The notes: generated from the letters alone by a model not told the origin. 64,000 bases of DNA from Ornithodoros turicata (GCF_037126465.1 NC_088207.1:46992143-47056142); one strand, 5' to 3'. Numbered from the stretch's first letter, positions 9,901-20,885 are shown. Numbers and translations are program-made.

Positions 9901-12040
9901 CCCGGACCCTGCGTCTATTGTGGGCTGCACTCAATTTTCGTGGGGGCCTCTGAAAAGCAGCAGCAGCACCCATTGGGCCGTACACGCACTTTGGAGACGT
10001 TTTCCACTCCAGCAATTCGCGCAGAGGGCAGCAGGAGCGAGTCAAGACGTCGGTCGTGAGTGCTCTCGAAAGCGCAACAGAACTGCAGACGTGACGGACG
10101 GCATGCAAACAGTTATTGCGGCTGTTGTACGTCATCTCTTCACGCAGCAAAAAGGCGACTGCGAAGACGGTCTGTGTGTACACAGGGAGCACGCTATTCA
10201 CATAAAAGATGTTACTGTTTGCGCACGTTTAATTGTTGCGGTTCGACATAGCCGAACAAGTATATACGCAACTCTGAGCGGCTATAAAAGGGACAATGAA
10301 GATTGTTTCTACTGTAAGGCTTAAGTTGCGGGTCGCGGGGGACACGGATTTGTGGCTTTGTAGGGGGGTTGGGAAATTACACTCAACCGCTGCAGCTGTG
10401 CTGTTTTCGGGGCTCGATATACGAGGGAAGGGTGCCGAAGAGACGTTGAGGGAGATGCGTGGGTAAGTGCACGAGAGGAAGTTGTTTACCCACGTGATTC
10501 CGGTGAAAGCAACCGATCTCTTCCACATTTCGAGGGGTCATTGTAATCGGGATTGTCGGTGTATTTTGACAGTCCGTTGCGGAGCTTTTGGTGGCGTCGC
10601 GAGCTTTCATAAGAGTCTGATGATGGTCATCACTCGTCCGTCACACTAAGCTCAGACGATATTAGTGCGCTTGGACTGTCTCTAGAATTCATTTGTACAA
10701 AAAGGTATACCATACATGGATGATGGATACATTACCATCCCGTTCTTTGATATGTTCGCCGCTGAACGTTTGAATATTAGGCAAGGAAAGGGAACATCTA
10801 CAGACTTCGAACAAAGCTCTTTCACAACGTATGCACATTTTGCCTGTTTGAGGTAATTCTCCGAAAAATATTACAAAAACACGGTGAGAAATCTGCGACA
10901 CTCAATCACATTTGAAACAAAGTGCTCAAGGTTCAATCACTCTGTGTCGCCACCTCGTGTTACTCAATGAAACGAGCACGGGCCGGTTGCAAGACGTATA
11001 AACGAAAGCGTCTCAATTCAAGTGGCAGCAATTTGACCATTTTTATCAATTTTTTCTTCTACTGCGCAGTAGATTGTGATATCCGGGGCTTTTGTTGTTT
11101 GAGAAAATTTATTAGACGACTCATACTGTAGAGCACACTACGTGTGGGCTTTTCCACACACTTACGCATTTGCAGGAACCCCCTCATAATTGCGATCGAA
11201 CACAGTTTACAGTATAACTGGTGCTCAGGAGATAGCTTGAGGGTGTGCATGCAATATACTTTCTAGCGATATGGCCTACGGTTCTGTTCAATGTAAACAC
11301 TGGGTATAACCGCATTGTATCTTGTAAGTACAAGATACAACGTTCTATATATCGCAAGACAAGTCGGGTTGTGATCGCCCACCTCATCATCATCTACCGC
11401 ATACGTGTGTGAGAAAGAGACAGAGTTGTGATTGAGAATCTTACACGTCGACTCTCCAATACGATCCCTGCTGTTGCATAGCGGCGTGTTTTGTTCCTCG
11501 CTAGAGCAACATGTTAGCGCGGTTCACTGCGTTATATACATTCTCTCGAATTGAGAAGTTCATGCATTGTTTATCACATTTCAATTCTGACGGCATTTTC
11601 ATCATCACGGCGGATCAAGAAAGTCCGCGGTTACGCGTATGCGACAAAGCGCATCGTATCGAGTTATCGCACCTCCTCACAGCTATCCCGACTAGTGGAT
11701 TGGTTGACTTGGTCCTGTCGGATAGGATTAGTTGCGATAAGTCGATACGATAGGCTTTTGTCGCATTCATGCAAACAGCAGCTTACAAAAGCTGCAGAAG
11801 GCTGCGCGGAGTCAGTGCAAATGCACCATTGGGATTTTTCCCGGCTGTGCACGGTGTCGGAAATCTAAGGTTGCAGAAAGGCCATAAGGAGTCGACGAAT
11901 GCGTGTACAGTGCGCGGAAAGGTACGGATAACTCAAGCCACTATTGAATTGCATTCAATCAATGATACGCTAATTGGGCTTTTGCAAGATGCGAGCTCCA
12001 GGGGCAATTTTTACGTAGAGTCTGTAAAAAATGTGTATGG
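9901..12040. other. Non-coding stretch with a TATA-like site
   Basis: No gene or element end was recognised. A TATAAAAG motif lies at 10283-10290 without other promoter signs. Reading frames overlap on both strands and carry no motif. Confidence 0.35.
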
Positions 12041-13191
12041 GTACACTGTTAGAAAAAAAGGTATAAAGAAGGTATAATAATGGGCTATTGTACCTTTTTT
12101 ATACCTACTGTTGCAGATATATACCTTTGGAGGGTATAGAAAAGGGACAAAGTACCGATTTATACCTCCAACCGTGCACAAGGGTATAAAAGAGGTATGA
12201 AGCAGGGTAACGTAACATATTTATACAGTCAAACTCCTTTATAGCGAACACCTTTTTAACGAAAATACCACTACAGCAAATTTTTTTTGCGGTCCCGCTG
12301 GAGCTTATAGGTCCAATAATGGACATCCTTTTTAACGAAAATACCTTTACTGCGAATTTTTTTTGCTGTCCCCTGAGTTTCGTTGTAAAGGAGTTTGACT
12401 GTACCTCATTATCACGTGTTTATACCTCGTGTATAACATATAACCGAGGCTATACCTCCAAAGGTATAACTGCAGGCTGTTTATACCTTCATCGTTTTTA
12501 TACCTTTACTTGCACCACGTGTTGAATCACATAATTTCCTTTTGTTGAAGCGGTGTCATTTAAGATAAACAGTAATTTGTTTAAGAAACACAGACTTCGT
12601 TAGAGTTGCATCTACAATCTATAGGTTGAGTTTATGACTTCGTTATATGTGTACCTGAAATCATTAAATCTTCCCGTCCTCACCCGTACGGTTGTCCGCC
12701 TAGCGAAGGATGCTCTACAGTTTGCCAAGTCGCCAGCCGTATACCAGTATTTGTTGTCCTTTAGATGTCGATATCTGGATTTGATCGATCAAAACTGCCA
12801 AACTCGCGGAACGGGTATTCCTCTTTGAACATTTTCTTTCTTATATTATTTTATTTAATATTTTTTTTATATGGGGAACTCGTGTGGCGTACTCGAGCGC
12901 TGCTCTCAAATAGTTTGCATGTGTGAATGTGGTGAAAAAGAAAAAAAAAAACGCTTTTCTTCTCATCAAATGTTATTTCAACTCCCTCTCCTAAAATTTT
13001 GTCGCAAACTGGATTAGAATATACCTGTGCAGAGGTACAGTTTATGTGAAGAAAAGGTTTAAATTCTATACCTCCACTAGGGTATGAACTATATATACCT
13101 TTCCGGAGGGTATAAATTTATACCTCAAAAGGTACGAGTTATTGCACGGGTGATTTATACCCTAAAGGTATAAATTTTTCTAACAGTGTAC
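12041..13191. mobile_element. Non-autonomous DNA transposon rich in GGTATAAA repeats
   Basis: The two ends are exact inverted repeats: GTACACTGTTAGAAAAA at 12041-12057 and its complement TTTTTCTAACAGTGTAC ending at 13191, each bounded by TA or GTAC. The subterminal regions (12058-12200, 12410-12510, 13020-13170) are packed with GGTATAAA/TTTATACC motifs in both orientations, which may serve as transposase-binding sites. No transposase frame is present. The superfamily is unknown to me; a TA-target family is the simplest reading. A mariner-like MITE is nested inside. Confidence 0.7.
12224..12403. mobile_element. Mariner-like MITE nested in the 12-kb transposon
   Basis: The ends are TACAGTCAAACTCCTTTATAGCGAA and, inverted, TTCGTTGTAAAGGAGTTTGACTGTA, with TA on both sides. 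This is the CAGTCAAACTCC-type end common in Tc1/mariner elements of arthropods. The inside holds a duplicated CCTTTTTAACGAAAATACC block. It interrupts the GGTATAAA-rich element and so is the younger insertion. Confidence 0.8.
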
Positions 13192-13729
13192 GTCCTGCGG
13201 TTGATTCACAGCCAGACGACGCGATACAAATACAGCCACTAGCGTTTGCAATGCGCGGATCGGTTGATGCTATACCCGTGCTGAAAGCTTCGCAACCTCG
13301 TTTTCGTGTGAACTAAGTATCACAGAATGAGAGGCAACGCACATTTTATTTTTTATTCTATTACAGCATTTCTGTTGCGCAGGAATGTGTAAAAATGTGG
13401 TGGACAAACTCCCGTGATTAACACCGATCGCCAATCGAATTCCGAAGCCGAATTCGCCGAAACCGAAACCGAATTCCTGTCTCGTTCCTATGCGTACTTC
13501 ATGCAAGATGAAAAAGCTAATTTAAAACGTGGACATGAAGGGATTTTGTATAGGTCGTTCACGTTGCAAACGAAGAAATGTGGCAAACTTTGTGTGAAGC
13601 TTAGCACGTATACACACGGTCGTGGAATGTCAAATGTGCTATCGGATATGCGTCTGCATACCCCTTTCCCGTTTGTTATTTTGCAATCGCGAATTTTCTC
13701 CATGAGTGTCGAGCCGTCGCCATATAGCC
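13192..13729. other. Non-coding stretch with GAATTC/CCGAA low complexity
   Basis: At 13434-13482 the phrases CCGAATTC, CGCCGAA and CCGAAACCGAA repeat in a short block. Nothing else was recognised. Confidence 0.35.
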
Positions 13730-13835
13730 TACTGTAAAAGTAGTAATTTTCGCGAATTTCGCTATCCCCCCCCCCCCCCGAATCTAAACTTCCGCGAACT
13801 ATCATTCGCGATGAGAGGAATTAAGATACAGAAAA
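13730..13835. mobile_element. Decayed TACTGTAAA/TTCGCGAA MITE
   Basis: The left end TACTGTAAAAGTAGTAATTTTCGCGAA matches the element at 41717-41912. The centre is replaced by a 14-nt poly-C tract (13766-13779), and the right end is too worn to place exactly. Confidence 0.4.
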
Positions 13836-13853
13836 AGCGCAACTTGGAACGAA

Positions 13854-13881
13854 TGATGTGATGTGATGTGATGTGATGTGA
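13854..13881. repeat. (TGATG)n microsatellite
   Basis: Five or more consecutive TGATG units are visible. Confidence 0.85.
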
Positions 13882-14558
13882 TAGAAGAAGAAAAAAATGG
13901 GGACTTAAAGAACGAGTTTCACTTAGTCGAACTGACCGAAAAAGTGCAGTTTTATTTTAGCACTATTTTAGTATAAACGCACTTTGGCAAACTCGTTTTT
14001 TCTTCTTAATCTATATATCTGTCTATGTGATCGTCAACGCCTATAGTTTACCCGCGAAAGGTATGATTCTATACACACGGATGTTGCAGAAGCAGTACGC
14101 TATGCAAGTATAAGTTGACAGTCCGTGCAGCTTCCCAGTTTCCCTCTCTCCTCTAATGCCCGTGGAGCGTCCTCTTGGTCCCTCTCCCAAATATATGGGG
14201 TAACATTTCAAGGCTGAGGCGCACGTAGTTTCTGGTGTGGACGCATGCCGGTCTGCGAATACCCTCTTGTTGCTGCCTTGTGATTGGACAGGCACTGCGT
14301 CACGTGGCTTCTCCAAACTTCAGCCCCCTGCGCGGAGACAAACTGTCGTGGCATATTCCCGACATTCTAGCATGTAGGAACATCCAAGACAGGGACAAAA
14401 AGAAGTATAGACGCACAGAAGCTCCTGGCGACGCGTCATGGCTTCCAGCATCATTTTCACCCAGACAAGCTCCATGGTATACAACCTCATAGAACATGCC
14501 CCGCGAGATGTCCTCTAAACATGGCCTAGCGAATTCACGAATCATTAAAAGGACACTA
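13882..14558. other. Non-coding stretch, nothing recognised
   Basis: No gene or element end was seen. Confidence 0.35.
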
Positions 14559-14897
14559 ACCGTTTGTTCACACGAGCGCGACATCCCCGCGGAATATTCT
14601 CGAGGAAGAAAAAGCGGAAATCTGCTAACGGGGCGGATGTATTCCCCCTTTGTCTAATGCTGAGCATTCGCACGGCGCAGGAATACCGGTAGCGGCGTAC
14701 TATGGGCACATAGCAGACGACGTCATTGACCCTGTCGTCTGCTACGGAATATCCTGCATATTCCCCAGGTTTAGAATTGAGAGCACGAAAAGACATGACT
14801 TTCAGCACTGGCGCTCCGGTGACAGCAGAAAGCTTTGACGTTTTACACATCTTCCGCTGGAGTATTCTTGAGAATGTCGCTCGTGTGAACACACGGT
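14559..14897. mobile_element. Fold-back MITE, complete copy (339 bp)
   Basis: The ends are inverted repeats: ACCGTTTGTTCACACGAGCG on the left and, reverse complemented, ACCGTGTGTTCACACGAGCG on the right. The similarity continues inward as GACATnCnCnnGAATAnTC. The interior 14700-14755 contains a smaller palindrome around AGCAGACGACG / CGTCTGCTACGG. The right two-thirds match the window-edge copy at 1-225. No target duplication is obvious. It is non-coding; the superfamily is unknown. Confidence 0.7.
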
Positions 14898-16023
14898 AAA
14901 AGTGTAAAAAGCTTCTCCTCGTGGAATAAAAGATGCCGTTGCCTTGACAACAACACAAAAGGAACGAGATTCATCCGTGGCGTCGTTTGTGATTTATGAT
15001 CGATAGAAAAAACGCAATTCACGCTTTTCATCTCCCTCTCCTTCTCAAAGAAGCGCGACAATGTGGAGATACCTCTGATTGGTCTCCTCAAACGTTCTCC
15101 TGTGATGATTGCACAAATCGTTTGCGGAGACCAATGAGGACGCGCCCTGCACTGTCGGCCTTCTTGAGAAGGAGAGGGAAAGCGTACATTGCCGGTTCTT
15201 TCGCTCATAGATCATGAACGATGCAACGGATTCATCCAGTTCCTTTTGTATTAATGTCAAGGTAGCGCCATCTTTCAATTTGCGAGGAGAAATGTGCTTT
15301 AAAGGGGTTGTGACACTTTCGTAGATGTGGTTCATTAACAGGGATGACCTGTCTCAACCCTTTTAAGACCGCGAAATTAACCACTTTAGCAGTATCTTGT
15401 AACACATTGAGAGTAAATACATACGACACATGACACATACTCACTATTTCCCGCTGACGCGTCCGAGTCCCCGCAAGCCAATAGATTCTTCCAACTTTAT
15501 GGAATGGAGAAAGCGCGCCTCTCTTTCTCTTCAGCATTCATGATGAAGAGCAAGACTTCTTGGTCTTCCGCAGTCAGCCATCACGCTTCCCCGCCAGCTC
15601 CTCCACAGCCCCCTCAACTATGAAATTATAGAGGCCGCTAATACCAAAGATGAAAATAGTATCCATTCGCGAGCCCTCATTTCAGGGAAGGTTGTGCTCT
15701 CCAGGGTTGACTCTCTCTCTCTCTCCGTTTTTAGAGGGAAGAAAGGGGAGGCTTCATGAAGCTGAATCATCGCTTCTGCAGCGGCTAAGAAGATTGCATC
15801 GTCGGAAAGAGGATTTGCGCGTCTCTTCCTTTTTTGAATCCCCCGCGGAGCGTGGCGGGAATACACACGCACAGCCATCGCTGGTACGCCAGCCCCGGGT
15901 GCTGTCTGGCTGTTCTGGCTGCCGTGCGAACCAGTGCAGCCGCTGCAAATGCGATTCCCGTGTATCGGCCCGCGAGAAAGTAATTGGGGCGCAAACATGC
16001 CAAGGACCCCGTTCAGCACGTAC
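14898..16023. other. Non-coding stretch, possible intron of the 16.1-kb minus-strand gene
   Basis: If the exon at 16024-16100 is real, this is the start of its first intron. I found no convincing second exon here. A (CT)n run lies at 15713-15724. Confidence 0.3.
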
Positions 16024-16100
16024 CTGACGGTTACCGGGTGCTGGAGGAACGCGGCAAATTCTTTCATCTTCTCAGTTTCAAGTTCTCCGGAAGTCGCCAT
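16024..16100 (-). CDS. Candidate first coding exon of an unidentified gene
   Basis: On the minus strand the ATG at 16100 opens 25 codons plus two bases that end exactly at a consensus donor, CAG|GTACGT (donor GT at 16023-16022), exit phase 2. The peptide contains GELETEKMKEFAAFLQHP, which has the composition of an amphipathic helix and reads like real protein. The start lies in ATGGCGACTTCCGG, combining a YY1-like ATGGCG and an ETS-family ACTTCCGG motif, a common layout at housekeeping promoters. The frame stays open past the donor to 15618, but the later codons look like intron read-through. I do not recognise the family. Confidence 0.4.
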
Positions 16101-17410
16101 AATCTTACGGCTTCTTACATGCGGCTCTCCTGTGTGCGTTTGTGTGCATGTATAGGAATTGGGAGAATGCTTTGGAAAGGGTTGTTTCTTATCGAGGTTG
16201 TTGCGTTTAGAAGCAGTCTGGGTTTTATTTTAAAGCGTGTCTTCGCCTATTTGGGGAACGGAGAGACTGCTGCCCGTAAGAGATGTCTGTGCGGTGGATA
16301 TTGTATGATTGAAGTATATTTCGTACGCCGTCCACTACAGTGCTATAAACGGAAACTTTCGACTTCTTCCACAAACCGTACTCAACTATATACTACCTCT
16401 TCCAGAACTAGTAATTCTCCGAAAATGCGCCGAGGGCTGTGGTTCTATACTGCAGAGCAATCAATTAGTTAGGCTGCACCAGCAGAGTTTTCGTGTGCTA
16501 TCTGGATAGTATATGAAAAAGTATAATTTCAGAACGGCAGTGCGCGCCCTGAACCACATCTTCTCGTAACATAGAAAAAAAAAAAAAGAGCGATTTGTAC
16601 GCAATATTGATATCACACGAGCCACGGCCACCACCGGCCAACGCTACGACGATCGAGAACCATCCCCCGTTGTCAGGCATGCCGATGCATGACGTGCCAA
16701 AAACGTAAGTCGACTGTACCGAACGACATTGGCTCACTTTTATTCGACATTATTCATAAACCACCAGCGACATTGTAGCATATATATATACTATTACGAC
16801 AGTACGACTAATACGACATCCACCAGCCTATATATACGAATCGGAAGAAGCCGCTACAGAGTCCAGCAGGAGCCGTGTGAGTCCACCCCACCGTGCATGC
16901 AACGACATTGCCAGCGTGCACTTGGAAACAGATGTTGCATCGGAGCTGATAAGGTCGATCTTTGTGAGCCGTTGAAAGGCTGCCTACATGTGTAACATCT
17001 CTCCGTGGAAAGACGAGGCTATTTAGGCGAGCTCCGTTGCCCCGCCGGCCCATTGTGCCGAAGATGGTTATCGACCCATCATCGGCCAACTTCACTTCTA
17101 CGCTGCGTTCTACCACGGCCCGTGGTTCTACATTCGGGGAGAAAAAGTACCGGCCCTTCCGGCGGCATGTTGCATGTGTCAACAGGACTGGGTTACGTGG
17201 TCCTCGTGAGGTTCTGTGCTCTGCGCTGAATGTGCAAAGAAGAAGAAGAAGAAGAAAAAAAAGAAACCTGCAGGAAGTAACAGAAGCGACCTGCTTACAG
17301 TCCGGTGGATGTTGACTGCCTAAACGTGATTCCGCAGTGCCGCCTGGTGTACACAGCAGGATATTTTCCCTCGTCCAGGCCACTGGCACTTTAAAAAAAA
17401 GAGAGAGAGA
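16101..17410. other. Non-coding stretch, possible upstream region of the 16.1-kb exon
   Basis: Nothing certain was found. A plus-strand segment ending AAAAC|GTAAGT at about 16709 has protein-like codons but no good acceptor. A (GAA)n run at 17238-17262 and an (AG)n run at 17401-17416 are present. Confidence 0.3.
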
Positions 17411-17416
17411 GAGAGT

Positions 17417-18008
17417 AAATTGGAGACTAACTATAAGCTTCTAGTCCCCTATAGTGTGTGGCACATATAGCCAGTGCCGGCGGTGAATGGCCCATTGCAT
17501 CGTCATCCCATGCACATAGATGTGTGTGTATATAGTCCCCTATACATTACAAAAATTGCAAGTTACTCCCCAGTTTAGTCCCCTAACCCTGAAATTTGCT
17601 CCCCAGCACTACAAATAGTCCCCAAACTTCGCAGAGGCTTTCCGCGAGGAGGAGGAGGAGTGTCGTTGGGAGGAACCCGAGAGGTCTGCCTGCCTGATTA
17701 GGCGGCATGTTTCTCGGGAAGGGAAAGATGGTGGAGAGGAGGAAAGGGTGAAGTGGAAGACCGAGCGGAATCCGCTCGGGGGGAGGATAGCTGCGTCCAT
17801 GGGCCGACTTCAGGGGAACTGTGCCGGCATACGCCTATTACACATCTGAGGGAAACCCAGGAAAAACCCCAGACGGCACAGCCGGCCCGCGGATTCGAAC
17901 CGCGGACCTCCCAGTCTCCAAGCGCACGCGTTACCGCTGCGCCACCGGAGCTGGTGGCTTTCCGCGAGGGACTAATCTCTGTGGCATTACATAGTCCCCC
18001 AAACGGAC
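17417..18008. mobile_element. AGTCCCC/TTACTCCCC MITE, copy interrupted by a SINE
   Basis: This non-coding family recurs at 31675-31950, 36899-37145, 37946-38172, 42187-42432 and 46011-46110. Shared phrases are TTTAGTCCCCTAACCCTGAAATTTGCTCCCCAGCACT and AAATAGTCCCCAAACTTCGCA. Here the element is split: it stops at 17649, a SINE occupies 17650-17955, and the element resumes with a repeated GGCTTTCCGCGAGG. The outer ends are worn. Confidence 0.65.
17650..17955 (-). mobile_element. tRNA-derived SINE with 14-bp target duplication
   Basis: On the minus strand it begins with CCAGCTCCGGTGGCGCAGCG (A box), has the B box GGTTCGAATCC, and then the family body CTGTGCCGTCTGGGGTTTTTCC and CAGTTCCCCTGAAGTCGGCCC. 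Its 3' half differs from the other copies and ends in CACTCCTCCTCC instead of the GCGGCGCTAACACGG signature, so two tail types circulate. The perfect direct repeat GGCTTTCCGCGAGG flanks it at 17636-17649 and 17956-17969, as expected from target-primed insertion. Confidence 0.9.
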
Positions 18009-18014
18009 CGTGTC

Positions 18015-18155
18015 TTCCCATTTCGCCTATTCCCATTTTGCCTAATGCTTCTTAGCGGATTATCTCGCCATCCCTTAGCAGATTCACTGACCTCGAACTG
18101 CAGGGGGTCCCATTTGGCCTAATGTATGCTGCAGACAGTCCCACTTCGCCCACTA
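18015..18155. mobile_element. CCCATTTCGCCTA phrase-repeat element, copy 1
   Basis: The left part reads TCCCATTTCGCCTATTCCCATTTTGCCTAATG, and TCCCATTTGGCCTAATG and TCCCACTTCGCCCACTAA follow. The same words in inverted arms make up the element at 20310-20423. Boundaries are approximate. Confidence 0.5.
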
Positions 18156-18806
18156 ATACGTGTTACGTAAGAAAGAAGGCGGTCCTCTGGCATGCTGCCA
18201 AAAGTCAATTTCGGATCTTCATATAACTTTACATGCAACCTTGTTGGTTTCACTGAAGCATGAGGTCTGTATTTATAATTCATATTACACTAGGGTTTCT
18301 TCCCTCATCTGTTGGTTCACAAATATAGACTGTCCAAGAGTGAAAACATAGTTTTTATTTATATTTTTTAAAATTAAAAGGGCAGCTTTGTTTTCTGCGC
18401 TTCAAAATTCTTCCAAATTTGCAGCTCTACTCAATATGCATTAGATGTCCCACGGCATCGAGGTACGACATCATGTCCCGTTCGCCATTCTGAATTATTG
18501 ACTGCTCAATGACATTCTTAAGTAGCATCACAACTTTTTATTAATTCCAACGCCCTACGCCGGCTTTTTCAACTGACCCTAAGTGATTTGGGAGAAATTC
18601 ACAGCACACCCTGGAGGAGACTAGAATTTGTACGACACCGACCAGAAAAGGAATTCCTGTCGGAAATAACTTCCGTGGAAATAACTTCGGAAATAAATTT
18701 CCGTGTATAACTCCCACCGTTAGATAATGGGCAGGCCCTCTTCAGAGCACCTTTTTACCGAAAAACGCGCGCGTTATACACCGGAAAATACGGTAGTTAG
18801 GTTGAA
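18156..18806. other. Non-coding stretch, nothing recognised
   Basis: No gene or element end was seen. Confidence 0.35.
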
Positions 18807-19135
18807 CGTGGGTTAAGGCGTCTCGCTCGGTGGTGTCGTGCTAGCTGGGAGGCGGTGGGTTCGAATCCTACCACCGGTTGTGCTGTCTGAGGTTTTCCCT
18901 GGGTTTTCCCGAAGATTTTCGAGACGAATACCGGCACAGTTCCCCCTGAAGTCTGCCCAAGACGCATATTAACCCCCTATCCCCCCACTCCTTCCTGCTG
19001 TCCTCTCTCCATCTGTTCTCATCTGTACGTCGCTCATAGCCACCTCTCATCTCCACATAGCCACATCTCGCTCATAGCCACCTCGCCGTCGCTCATAGCT
19101 TCGCGGCGCTAACACGAAAAAAAAAAAAAAAAAAA
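18807..19135 (+). mobile_element. tRNA-derived SINE with poly-A tail
   Basis: B box GGTTCGAATCC at about 18860, then CTGTCTGAGGTTTTCCCTGGG, CAGTTCCCCCTGAAGTC, CCCCACTCCTTCCTGCTGTCC and TTCGCGGCGCTAACACG, followed by a pure poly-A tail of about 20 nt. CGCTCATAGCCACnTC is repeated three times near 19030-19100, an internal tandem expansion not seen in the other copies. The long clean A tail suggests a recent insertion. Confidence 0.88.
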
Positions 19136-19195
19136 GAGTTAAATTAAACACGACTATAGTGACACCAGTTTCCATATTTAACATCGCTCAGGTGA

Positions 19196-19203
19196 CACTG
19201 AAC
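19196..19203. repeat. Left 8-bp target duplication of hAT element
   Basis: CACTGAAC is identical to 20074-20081. Confidence 0.85.
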
Positions 19204-20073
19204 CAGAGGTGGGGAGTAATGCATTACAAAGTCATGATTTACCGGTAATGCATTACTTTTGAGTAATGAGTAATGGTAATGAATTACGTTTTGCCAGCAA
19301 GTAATGAGTAATGGTAATGCATTACATTTCGACTGAGTAATGCAGGGTGGCATTACTCATTACTTTTGTCGAATGTTCATTGCGCCACGTGAAGATTGGG
19401 AACCATCCAGGTTTTCTTCAACCCGCCTTTAACAATGAGCACAGGGCAACAAGGAAAGAGAAAGGCGCAGCCTGGGGAATTCTGCAGAGTTCAACAGTCG
19501 GCGGTGTGTGTCACAAGTGTCTACATGATGATATCACCGATTTTCTCTTGTGCGCATTTAAAGTAAAGCAAAATCAATGAAATAGAAACATAGCCTCAAT
19601 GAGGGTAATAAGTAACAATTGTTGTAGGGATTCACTGTTTTGGTATGGTACCGTGTTAGCTTCTCTTGTGCTGTCAGAGGAAGTTTTTCTGCCAGTACAG
19701 AATTGTAGAGTGGGTCTCATCCGCCGGCTCCATAATGCTAGAAAAGGCATCATCTGCAATAAATCTTATCTATAGCTTTTGCCTATCAGCCTCGCTTCTG
19801 CGGAGATTTAGTGGCACGGATTTGGGGATACTCGGGTGGCTATTGCCTATAGCAAAAAAAGCGAGGAAAAAACTTATGCATAGCACCTTTGCGGCTTATG
19901 CCCTAAAACGTAAATGTAATGCCAGAATAATGCCATTACTTCGTTAAAATAGTGACATTACTAATGCATTACTAATATCCAAAAAGTAATGAGTAATGTA
20001 ATGCATTAGTTTGTTATACAAGTAATGAGTAATGGTAATGCATTACAAAACAAAAGTAATTTCCCCACCTCTG
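19204..20073. mobile_element. hAT-type non-autonomous element (870 bp)
   Basis: The ends are CAGAGGTGGGGAGTAATGC on the left and AAAAGTAATTTCCCCACCTCTG on the right, an inverted CAGAGGTGGGG terminus of the hAT type. A perfect 8-bp direct repeat, CACTGAAC, flanks it; hAT transposases make 8-bp duplications. Subterminal zones (19210-19370 and 19905-20060) are full of GTAATGAGTAATGGTAATGCATTAC words in both orientations. The middle (19380-19900) has no recognisable transposase, so it depends on an autonomous relative. Confidence 0.88.
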
Positions 20074-20081
20074 CACTGAAC
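20074..20081. repeat. Right 8-bp target duplication of hAT element
   Basis: CACTGAAC is identical to 19196-19203. Confidence 0.85.
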
Positions 20082-20309
20082 ATGGCTCGAAGCCTTGTTT
20101 CATTCGTCATGCTGTCCATCAGGAGTCACTATGTAAAATGTTTGTAAAATGTTTTTGTATTTGTACATTATATTTACACCTTATATTTGCAAATGTAAGG
20201 GGTCTTTGTTTCGGACGACGTAAGGTAGTTGTCCGACGAGCACATTCATTTCTTGCACACGTCATCGTCGGGTCGGAGCGTGTAAGTAACGCCCACTTGC
20301 CGACAGTCC

Positions 20310-20423
20310 GGTTTTGCCTAATGAGATTGCACGGCAGTCCCATTTCGCCTAACGGCTGTTACCCCTCCCGCCTCTTTAATCTGACAATCCGGGTTAGGCA
20401 AAATGGGAATAGGCGAAATGGGA
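20310..20423. mobile_element. CCCATTTCGCCTA phrase-repeat element, copy 2
   Basis: The left arm reads GGTTTTGCCTAATG...TCCCATTTCGCCTAACGG, the right arm GGTTAGGCAAAATGGGAATAGGCGAAATGGGA. The right arm, reverse complemented, equals the left part of the 18-kb copy. Each arm repeats a short word two times and the arms are inverted. No transposase is present. Confidence 0.55.
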
Positions 20424-20885
20424 TGTAACCACGACTAAATCCTCTCTCTCTCGCGCGCGCGCTTTTCTTTTATTACTTTTTATTTTTTATTGCACCGTAC
20501 GTACACAGTTCATTGCCACGTAGGATCCAAGGCAAGATTCCTAGCGAAATTGATCCGACGTTTCTGTTTTCAATCCAAGCATATTCGGCCGCGTGTATGT
20601 GACTCAGTATCCATATAGACCAAATAGATCTCTCGGAGATATTCGGACATTGTGATAGTGGAGCAATTGTAGAAGCATCCTTTATACGAGGACATGCTAT
20701 ATAGAGTTGGAACCTAATATTTTCGGGAATACGTTCTAGTGGTTTCGGGAACTAGATTCTTCTAGGTTGTATACTCCGCTACAAATCTATTATATGTAGG
20801 AACATTGCTGTTAATTGAAAAGATTCCCTCTAAAAATAGTTTTTTTTCTGTATGTTCATCCGCTTCCAAACTTTCATGACCTAAC
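20424..20885. other. Non-coding stretch, nothing recognised
   Basis: Only short microsatellite-like runs, such as (CT)n/(CG)n at 20441-20461, were seen. Confidence 0.35.

Noticed and set aside
10283..10290. TATAAAAG as a gene promoter
   Set aside because: No exon, initiator or donor follows within a few hundred bases, and such motifs are common in AT-rich DNA.
12410..13170. A CRISPR-like array of GGTATAAA repeats
   Set aside because: Repeats are 8 nt, in both orientations and irregularly spaced. They lie between transposon ends in a eukaryotic genome.
15618..16023. Continuation of the 16.1-kb minus frame as one 160-codon protein
   Set aside because: A consensus donor stands at codon 26, and the later codons include (GA)n translation and lose coding character.
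16808..17389. 193-codon minus-strand frame with a hydrophobic LLLLLL run
   Set aside because: The apparent membrane segment is the translation of a (GAA)n/(TTC)n microsatellite at 17238-17262. The rest has no family signature.
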